In this document: piece after piece, positions 7,015-12,647 of the stretch
Numbering within the stretch: the first letter of the stretch is position 1
Layout of the letters: each line of letters starts with the position of its first letter
DNA from: Temnopleurus reevesii
Lineage: Eukaryota; Echinodermata; Echinoidea; Temnopleuroida; Temnopleuridae
Assembly (NCBI GenBank): GCA_036244855.1
Contig: BQKZ01000526.1
Location: 30,872 to 43,518, forward strand
DNA: 12,647 nt
Reading direction: 5' to 3'
The notes under the pieces: model-generated
What the model was told of the DNA's origin: nothing
Databases searched by the model: none
The model's input: the letters and a program-made list of their open reading frames with translations, nothing else
Made by a program: the position numbers and the translations under genes

Positions 7015-8385
7015 AATAATAGATAGTTGAAGATGCATCCCACCGTTATTGTCAAAGGCTCGTCAAATACGGCCCATGCTGACTCTTATGGCAATCCAAA
7101 TAGAAATAGATATATTTGATAAAAGGGGGGAGGGGGGGGGGGAGAAATGTTAAATTTCTGTTTGCAACCAATGGTCGACCTTTATCTTTGAAACGAATAT
7201 TAGAGCGTCAATATGATCGTGTCTAATATATGGGGGAAACGGATGAGACCTTCTTTTAAAAAACATTCATATTTTCAAACCTAGATTTCAGAAAAGGTAA
7301 TGTTTTATCCCAAGTTTCGATCCTCACCTTTTCATCCCTAAATTCTTTGAAAGGAAGGGGTGTTTTAATTGGGTTTTCCACAGGAGTAAGGCAATCTTCA
7401 CAGAAAATACAAAAGCAGGGGTTTTGATTCCGAATCAGGACCGTGATGTATAGTTTCAGCTGATCTTGTCATCCTGTACAGATGTGTTTGAATAAAATAT
7501 AATAAAATAAAAAGAATAGAACAGTTTTGTAAGAGGCAGCTCTTCAGATATTTACTTATTTTGAGATTTACAATGATATCATTCACACAATGCTGTTTTT
7601 CAATAATACATTCCAATATGTTCCTTCTTTATTTGAATAAAATCGATAAAATCTGAATATCGTTTAACGAGTAAGATGATTAGAAACAATTCAATTAGAA
7701 AATAGAAATATTTCTATGTATTTGTATGATTCATTAAAAGATTAACGCTTAGCACCCTAAAATTTCCCCTTCTATTTTCATATATTTATGTTTGTTATGT
7801 ATACATTTTTTATGATCTGTTTTGTAAATACTTATGTATATTTCATCTATCTAACTATATGGAAAATAAGATTTCAATTTGATGTTTGAACGGCATGTTA
7901 CGACTAGTCTGTTGCCTGCATAATCTAAGCACAAATATCCAAAATCTTATACGAGTTCAATGTCCTTTCTCTACTCCCTCGCCACAGTCATAAATTACTG
8001 ACCAATGACATATTTATTCAATTTGAGTCTATTCCTCGCCCAGATGTGTTGAGAATATTCTTCCAATTGATGAGGTAGGGATTTATATCTCATTTCTCAG
8101 ACACGTTCTTTGCAAGCTATTTTCTTTGATTCAACATTTACTTGTATTCCTCTATACATTGATCCAAATGTGTATTCCTAATCCATGCTTTTGGTTTGAA
8201 AGTTATTCACATGCCCCTTTAAACTAAAATGAGTAACTGATGTCTTAATAACTTTCATTTGATCCTTTTTAAGCTGATTCACACCTTCGAGTTTTTATTT
8301 CTTTAATTTGTTTGTGTACTTAGTTTTAACGTATTCGTATTTTTTATATTTCATATACATTTGTTGTACTGATGTTCATTTTATT
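7015..8385. other. AT-rich unannotated stretch with one G-tract
   Basis: About 1.4 kb without a supportable gene. A G-tract (six G, A, eleven G) sits at 7125-7142. Around 7487-7515 the sequence GAATAAAATATAATAAAATAAA resembles a retroposon A-rich tail, but no element body was found upstream. The minus-strand open frame at 7398-7616 has no motif. The last part (8285-8385) is T-rich and may be a decayed LINE 3' untranslated region leading into the tail at 8392. Confidence 0.4.
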
Positions 8386-8391
8386 TTGTGA

Positions 8392-8434
8392 TACAGGGCC
8401 CATTGGTCAAGCAGTTTGTTTTATTATTATTATA
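8392..8434 (+). mobile_element. Retroposon 3' tail fragment, family A-like
   Basis: ATACAGGGCCCATTGGTC then AAGCAGTTTG, followed by TTTTATTATTATTAT, aligns with the 3' end of the SINE at 410 (ATGCAGGGCCCCTGGAAG then AACAGCTTA, with TTA tail), except that about 30 bases (the GGGCTACCCTGG part) are missing. It is either the deleted tail of a family A SINE or the 3' end of the LINE that supplied that tail; the T-rich sequence upstream favours the LINE. Confidence 0.5.
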
Positions 8435-8643
8435 TTCAGTACTATCATAATACACATCCAAATGCGATATCATTTCTTAATCCTGCACTAAATGACAGGG
8501 TGTCCTAGCCTGCATTCCAGGGACGGTACCCCCTTTGAGAAGGAATGTTTTATTAGCTTAATTAAATTCCCGCCATTTATATACGAGCGCAATGACCTTG
8601 AAGTGAAAGGAAGCGCTCTGTGTATGATGGATGTCTCGAAATG

Positions 8644-9161
8644 TTAAAGGCCAAGTAAAGTTTTGGTAAAAGTGAATATTTTTGTCCCCAGATTTTGTCT
8701 TCAAATCTAAATTAAATGAAATATAATATCATGAATATGTTGCACTAAAGATTGTGTGAAATATGAATGAACTTTGGAAAAGTTATTACCTAAAATATGC
8801 AAAATGTTTCATTCTCGGTTCCCCCGAGTCTGAATTTATATTTTCTTTTTTGATAAAGGACAACTTCTCATGAACAGAATTGGATAAAAATTTCAGAATT
8901 TATTCTTTATGTATTCCTTTTTAGCATGCTTTAATAAAATCTTGGAAATAATTTTCTATATGCCCTATAACAAACAAAATATTGTTGAAACCATGATAGG
9001 GCTATAAATAGGATTTAACGGTCAAATTCAAATGTTCAAAAAGATTAGTTCATAAAAGATTATGCTATGGTCTCAAAATATGTGTAAGATATGTATGTCT
9101 TGATAAAAATCCCGTAAATTCAAATTTATTAATCTTTACCAAAACTATATTTGGGCTTTAA
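8644..9161. mobile_element. 510 bp non-autonomous inverted-repeat element with TTAA ends
   Basis: The left end reads TTAAAGGCCAAGTAAAG then TTTTGGTAAA. The right end reads TTTACCAAAA then CTATATTTGGGCTTTAA, its imperfect complement over about 27 bp. TTAA is present at 8644-8647 and 9158-9161, so it can be read as a TTAA target duplication around a 510 bp element (8648-9157), as made by piggyBac-type transposases. A TA duplication inside the TTAA cannot be excluded. The interior is AT-rich, with a small CTCGG/CCGAG hairpin near 8815, and has no coding frame. It is a relic dependent on a transposase in trans. Confidence 0.7.
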
Positions 9162-9168
9162 AGTGAAC

Positions 9169-9259
9169 TCACACCTTTGCGTTTAAGGCTGCGTCTGCCC
9201 AGCGATTTAATAAAAAAAAACCCGATGGGCTGACGCAGGCTAAAAACGCAAAGGTGTGA
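9169..9259. mobile_element. MITE, family D, copy 2
   Basis: A 91 bp element. The left end TCACACCTTTGCGTTT then AAGGCTGCGTC and the right end GACGCAGGCTAAAAACGCAA then AGGTGTGA are inverted complements over about 28 bp, and the right arm matches the copy at 1654-1765. The centre is a short A-run spacer. It begins about 8 bp after the TTAA element, so the two either inserted next to each other or one arrived inside the other's flank. Confidence 0.85.
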
Positions 9260-9298
9260 TAAGATGTTTTTGGGTGTTTTGTTAGTGTTGCGTTTTAG

Positions 9299-9478
9299 AA
9301 TGTATGTGTGTGTGTGTGGGTATGTGTGTGTGTTTGTGTGAATGTTGGTAGATTAAGGAATATATGTGTGATGGAATGCTAGTGCGTGTGTGTTGGTTGG
9401 TGTTGGTGTGTGCGAAAAGGTTGAAGCATTTTAGGATTTCGTGTGTGTGTTTGTGTGTGCGTATGTGTGTGTATACGT
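9299..9478 (+). repeat. TG/GT-rich imperfect microsatellite
   Basis: About 180 bases dominated by TGTG runs separated by non-repeat patches such as GAATGTTGGTAGATTAAGG. The His/Thr-rich minus-strand open frame at 9379-9567 is a translation of it. Confidence 0.9.
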
Positions 9479-9616
9479 GCGCTCTTGATCAAAAATATGT
9501 GTAAGTGAATGTTACTTAAATCTGTTTTCATGGTATGCATTGAACAGTGATGGTGGTTTGAATTCATTTTCAGATTGGATCTATTTACATTGTCCTGTAG
9601 GCGATCTACGTTAGAT

Positions 9617-9786
9617 AGTAAACAACTTCCATTGAAGCATCAAAATATTTAAAAGCACACAAAAGAAATTTAATTCCTTCTTATTAATTCATTAATAGGA
9701 GATCACATAATATATTCCATGAATTATCAGGAAAGCTATTTTTGTCTTGCGATCATAAAGGTATTGTGAAAACGAAGTTGTTTACC
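9617..9786. mobile_element. Family F inverted-repeat element, diverged copy 6
   Basis: The left arm GTAAACAACTTCCATTGAAGC and the right arm GAAGTTGTTTAC with CATAAAGGTATTGTGAAAAC upstream of it are complementary. The left arm matches the inner arm of copies 3-5 (AAACAACTTCCATTCAAGC, then ...ACACAAAA). The outer GGGACAAAG and CACTGTGAGC parts are missing or unrecognisable. This places a relative 2.8 kb away from the main cluster. Confidence 0.55.
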
Positions 9787-10295
9787 TGCGGGGAGGGGAC
9801 ACACAATTTGACATTTGTCGCCCCCATTCCGGATTCAAATCTTGGGGTGTGCATTATGTAATGGGTAGCAAGGAATGATGTGCTAGATTCTTTGAGATAT
9901 AAGGTCATTTCCTCAATCTAGAAACGGTCGAATGAGTAAGGGTTTACAAAAAAATACATACGGCAGAACGTCATAAAACAATTGAGTAAACTTTCTAACA
10001 AAACATGACAGGGGCAACGATAAATGACCACACTATCAATTTAGCTTGTATACACAGAAATAAGATGGTCGAATCCCAGCGATTTATTTCCGATGTCCGC
10101 AGTGTCACACCGTGTGAATAAGGACATATAGTAGCGGGGTGTCAGTACCAATACGCATAAATATACATCTACAAATGGACTTGGGGAGCGTAAGCGTGTT
10201 GAACTAGTGTCCGACTTCAAAAGCCCGCTGACCATAGGGGGACGGTAACACAGTTGCCTCAATTGGAAACAGGTCACAGGTTGAAAACGACTTGA
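9787..10295. other. Unannotated stretch
   Basis: No supportable gene. It contains a B-box-like GGTCGAATCCC (10067-10077) without a convincing A box, and a TCACAC-C-GTGTGA palindrome (about 10105-10117) nested within TGTCC...GGACA. The minus-strand open frame at 10041-10277 (78 codons) has no motif I recognise and covers the same segment, so it could be an old repeat rather than a gene. Confidence 0.35.
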
Positions 10296-10421
10296 TAATT
10301 ATAATAACAATAATACATGCAATTTATGTAGCGCACGTATCCACTCTACTGCGGAGTGCATTATTATTACCCTGGCTTTAGCTCGTCGCCACCAGCGCTC
10401 AAGCATTTCAAGGAATCATTC
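10296..10421 (-). mobile_element. tRNA-derived SINE, family B, 5'-truncated copy 2
   Basis: Read on the minus strand this is GGAATGATTCCTTGAAATGC, a middle part, CTAAAGCCAGGGTAATAATA, GTGCGCTACATAAATTG and a TTA-type tail. It covers only the 3' half of the SINE; the tRNA-like head is absent. It abuts the next copy exactly where its own 5' half should be. Confidence 0.75.
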
Positions 10422-10720
10422 AATAATAATAATGAACGACTTTTATATAGCGCTTATCAACTCTTCATTAGAATTCCCTAAGCGCTCTACAATTGCAGCA
10501 TTATTACCCTGGCTTTAGCCCGGCAGCCACCATGCAGCACACTTGTCGTTTCAAGGAATAAATATTCCTGTCAGGTACCCATTTACCTCACCCTGGTTGA
10601 GTGCAGCACAATGTGGATGAATTTCTTGCTGAAGGAAATTAACGCAATGGTCGGGATTCGAACTTACGATCCTCTGTTTGAAAGGCGAGAGTCAGAACCA
10701 CTTTACCACGACGCCTTCAC
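10422..10720 (-). mobile_element. tRNA-derived SINE, family B, full-length copy 3
   Basis: This is the most complete copy. On the minus strand it has the leader GTGAAGGCGTCGTGG, an A box region GGTAAAGTGG, TCTCGCCTTTCAAACAGAGG, a B box-like AAGTTCGAATCC, the body AATTTCCTTCAGCAAGAAAT and CATTGTGCTGCACTCAACC, GGCTGCCGGGCTAAAGCC, and the tail GCGCTTAGGGA...GCGCTATATAAAAGTCG with (TTA)n. It is about 299 bp long. The tail matches the retroposon end at 3988-4061. No protein is encoded. Confidence 0.9.
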
Positions 10721-10937
10721 ATTAGCAATAGGAGATTAATGACAGAAGAAGGACATCACAAAAAAAACTTTTATAAGTGAAACATCGTCTATGCTCGACT
10801 TGGGAACTCGTGTTATATTTTATCATGTTATGCTCTTCCTGAAAGGAAAATAAGAAAAGAAAAATGAAACAGATATGAGCGAACTAAGTAGCTAGATTTG
10901 TTTTTCAAAGTTGGAATCATGGACCGCTGACGGGTTT
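10721..10937. other. Short unannotated stretch
   Basis: AT-rich and A-rich sequence between the SINE pair and the GT-rich block, with no gene or repeat recognised. Confidence 0.4.
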
Positions 10938-11165
10938 AAAAAGTGTGTGTGTGGTGTGGGGGTGGGGGTGGTATAAATGGCTATTTGTACACACTCCAAG
11001 CTTGCACGCATTATCTGACTATAGTGTGTGAGTGTGTGTGTATGTTTGTGTGTGTGAGAGAGAGTGGGTCGAGACGGACTGTACCATTTTTACATACACC
11101 AAGCTTGCACGCATTTACTAAAAAAGTGTATGTGTGTGGGGGGGGGGGAGAGGGGTGGGGGTACT
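10938..11165 (+). repeat. GT/G-rich block with a two-copy unit
   Basis: Two GT-rich stretches each carry CCAAGCTTGCACGCATT (10996-11012 and 11099-11115), 103 bp apart, and each is followed shortly by another TGTG run. G-runs occur at 10958-10971 and 11138-11161 (eleven G, then four and five). The open frame at 10943-11215 merely translates these runs. Confidence 0.8.
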
Positions 11166-11182
11166 TAGCCCCCAGCCCCCTC
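11138..11182 (+). repeat. G-tract followed by C-tract, possible G-quadruplex or hairpin
   Basis: Eleven G, then AGA, four G, T and five G (11138-11161) satisfy the four-run pattern for a G-quadruplex. The next bases contain AGCCCCCAGCCCCCTCCC, which can pair back with GGGGTGGGGG. Both structures are possible on paper; neither is shown to form. Confidence 0.5.
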
Positions 11183-11503
11183 CCTGGTTCTGCGTTCTCC
11201 GGAAGTGAAACATAATACTTAAACTATGGATATTTCTAAGAATTATGTCAATATAGAATAGGTAAGAAATAATGGCAGACAATATAAACTCACCTTCGTA
11301 GTTGTCTGTATTCATATTGATTTCTTGTCTGTGCAAATGTCGATACATAAACAATGGGCAAGCTGGACAAACGCAATTTTGGTAATTGTATTCCCATCAA
11401 TGTATGATGGAGGAAGAAAATAAACATTACAGTATAACAGTGGGGGATGACACATAATAGACAATCGGAAATGTACGTATTGCATTCTGATCGACGAAGA
11501 TTC
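11183..11503. other. Unannotated stretch
   Basis: AT-rich sequence with no recognised repeat. Minus-strand open frames at 11118-11354 and 11290-11505 have no motif and one runs into the G-tract. Confidence 0.35.
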
Positions 11504-11682
11504 ATGTGTGTGTGTGTGTGTGTGTGCGTTTGTGTGCGTGTATTTGCGCTGCTTATGTGTATGAATACGTGTGTGGGTTGGGGTGCAAAATACTGAAGGT
11601 ATGAGTTGTGGGGTAAAGTGATAGTGGGGGATCTTGGAGATCGTGAGTGAGTGTGGGGACTGCGGGGGAGTGCAGTGAGTGG

Positions 11683-11727
<45 letters not shown>

Positions 11728-11885
11728 CCCTATGTTTTGGGGCGGTTTTGTTCGGGGTGTGTGCGAGTATGATAGTGGAATGTTGAGGACCGAACAGAAA
11801 GAATCAACGACCTATTATATGGGTGGAAAAGTGTGTGTGTTAGTTTGTGTGTGTGTGTGTGTTTGTGTGATGGTATGTGTGTGAG
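11504..11885 (+). repeat. TG/GT-rich region including a long pure (TG)n tract
   Basis: It includes TG runs at 11504-11526, a nearly pure (TG) tract of about 20 units at 11685-11725, and another at 11831-11882, with GT/GA-rich sequence between. Long TG tracts are polymorphic and can adopt Z-DNA. The Val-Cys-rich open frame at 11651-11884 is an artefact of the repeat. Confidence 0.95.
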
Positions 11886-12100
11886 TGGTTTAACGTGTGC
11901 TCACTTTTACGTATAATATTCATTGAACGATAATGATGGCGGTAGTAGTAAGTACTCTTGCTCAGAATGGTTCTATTCATATTACACCTATGAGATCTAT
12001 GGTAGATATAAACTCATTATCACGTAATTTCATCTTTGCAATTCTTAAGATTAAGATACATCTTTCCCATTGAATACAGTTATTTTTTCTTCCATTTTTA
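11886..12100. other. Short unannotated stretch
   Basis: No gene or repeat recognised between the TG-rich block and the next SINE. Confidence 0.35.
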
Positions 12101-12304
12101 TAATAATAATAATAATGAACGGCTTTTATATAGCGCTTATCAACTCTTTATGAAGAATTCTCTAAACGCTCTACAATTGCAGGACCATGATGAAAAACAG
12201 CTGTGCTGATCGTGTGTTTTTTTAATCCTGAATAAAGATCTTGAATATTATTACCCTGGCTTCAGCCCGGCAGCCACTTCATTAGCGCACTTGGCGCCTC
12301 CACA
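12101..12304 (-). mobile_element. tRNA-derived SINE, family B, copy 4, internally deleted and interrupted
   Basis: From the window's left, the (TTA)n tail, then GGCTTTTATATAGCGCTTAT, then CTCTACAATTGCAG (ending 12182) match the tail of the 10422 copy. After a 64 bp insert (12183-12246) the SINE resumes with ATTATTACCCTGGCTTCAGC and CCGGCAGCCAC. It then ends in GGCGCCTCCACA (12293-12304), the complement of the leader seen at the start of the 12488 copy. The whole tRNA-like head and front body are therefore missing between leader and 3' half. Without A and B boxes this copy could not be transcribed from its own promoter. Confidence 0.75.
12183..12246 (+). mobile_element. 64 bp retroposon-tail-like insert inside a SINE
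   Basis: GATGAAAAACAGCTGTGCTG then TTTTTTTAATCCTGAATAAA and GATCTTGAAT interrupts the family B SINE at a point where the 10422 copy is continuous. An ending in CCTGAATAAAGATCTTGAA is typical of LINE/SINE 3' ends, so this may be a very short 5'-truncated retroposition on the plus strand. No clear target duplication was found. Confidence 0.5.
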
Positions 12305-12487
12305 CTTTTTATAGACAGTGTTTCAAAAAGTGGTGGTAACCAAGGGTTACTGTTGCATGAACACAAATAAATCCCGACATAGCATCAATTCATAAGGCAT
12401 CTTATCAGAATGCGTGTTAATTCTATCGAAGACATTCGAATGCATTGAAATTGTATGTGGTATTTTGCAGCATTACCCTTGGCTCTT
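12305..12487. other. Short unannotated spacer
   Basis: Spacer between the two oppositely oriented family B SINEs; nothing recognised. The minus-strand open frame 12385-12570 runs from here into the SINE head, whose complement gives the GFEPTT peptide commonly produced by tRNA-like B boxes, so it is not a gene. Confidence 0.5.
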
Positions 12488-12647
12488 TGTGGAGGCGCCG
12501 TGGTGTAGTGGTCGTGAATCTCGCCTTTCAACTGGAGGGTCGTAGGTTCGAATCCTACCCATGGTGTCAATTTCCTTCAGCAAGAAATTCATCCACATTG
12601 TGCTGCACTCAACCCAGGTGAGGTGAATGGGTACCTGGCAGGAATAT
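12488..12647 (+). mobile_element. tRNA-derived SINE, family B, copy 5, cut by the window end
   Basis: The 5' part of a plus-strand copy: leader TGTGGAGGCGCC (12488-12499), A box TGGTGTAGTGG (12501-12511), then TCTCGCCTTTCAACTGGAGG, B box GGTTCGAATCC (12545-12555), then AATTTCCTTCAGCAAGAAAT, CATTGTGCTGCACTCAACC and CAGGTGAGGTGAATGGGTAC. Both promoter boxes match the RNA polymerase III consensus and are 33 bp apart, making this the best-preserved head in the window. The 3' half lies beyond the window. It is tRNA-derived but not a functional tRNA, since the body continues directly from the head. Confidence 0.9.

Noticed and set aside
10041..10277. 78-codon minus-strand open frame
   Set aside because: No motif; the segment contains a B-box-like word and palindromes, so an old repeat is more likely than a gene.
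11651..11884. Val-Cys repeat protein
   Set aside because: It is a translation of (TG)n tracts.
12495..12565. Possible tRNA gene with good A and B boxes
   Set aside because: The same head with the same body recurs at 2089 and 10422, so it is a repeated SINE, not a tRNA gene.
12385..12570. Minus-strand open frame containing GFEPTT
   Set aside because: This peptide comes from the complement of a tRNA-like B box and often appears as a false protein in repeat-rich genomes.

Overview
This window looks like gene-poor nuclear DNA from a marine invertebrate, most likely an echinoderm (sea urchin-like). It is AT-rich and has no convincing intact protein-coding gene, operon, rRNA or functional tRNA. 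The basis for the organism call is the repeat content. There are several tRNA-headed SINEs with (TTA)n tails of a style I associate with sea urchin genomes, CR1/L2-like LINE debris, several families of short inverted-repeat DNA transposons (MITEs), and long TG/GT microsatellites. The taxon call is an inference, not a database match.

Layout. A plus-strand tRNA-derived SINE (family A) with a long interrupted (TTA)n tail occupies about 410-732. A small hairpin with a hammerhead-like core lies at about 1265-1290, followed by a GT-rich patch. A ~112 bp MITE (family D) is at 1654-1765. A minus-strand tRNA-SINE (family B) is at 2089-2381. An AT-rich stretch leads to a broken LINE AP-endonuclease fragment (about 3324-3640, one frameshift plus one stop). 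A LINE/SINE-type 3' tail (3988-4061) shares its sequence with the family B tails. A long-arm MITE (family C) is at 4215-4351. A GC-rich insert flanked by a 17 bp direct repeat, with the only N in the window, is at 4474-4639.

From 4811 to 6806 there is a cluster of relatives of one long-inverted-repeat element (family F, ends CACTGTGAGCAG). Two copies are nearly complete (about 225 bp) and carry their central loops in opposite directions. A degraded family A SINE is at about 5155-5352, a second family C MITE at 6877-7014, and a sixth, diverged family F copy at 9617-9786. A 510 bp inverted-repeat element with TTAA at both ends (8644-9161) is followed within about 8 bp by a second family D MITE (9169-9259).

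The last 3.4 kb holds large TG/GT-rich blocks (9.3-9.5, 10.94-11.16 and 11.5-11.9 kb) and more family B SINEs. These are a nested or abutting pair at 10296-10720, an internally deleted copy carrying a foreign 64 bp insert at 12101-12304, and the 5' part of a plus-strand copy running off the window end (12488-12647).

How it works together: it is best read as a mobile-element graveyard. The SINEs have internal RNA polymerase III promoters (A and B boxes) but no protein of their own, and would have depended on LINE machinery that recognises their 3' tails. The MITEs have no transposase and would have depended on enzymes encoded elsewhere. Nearly all open frames of 60-120 codons fall inside these repeats or in simple sequence and are not genes.
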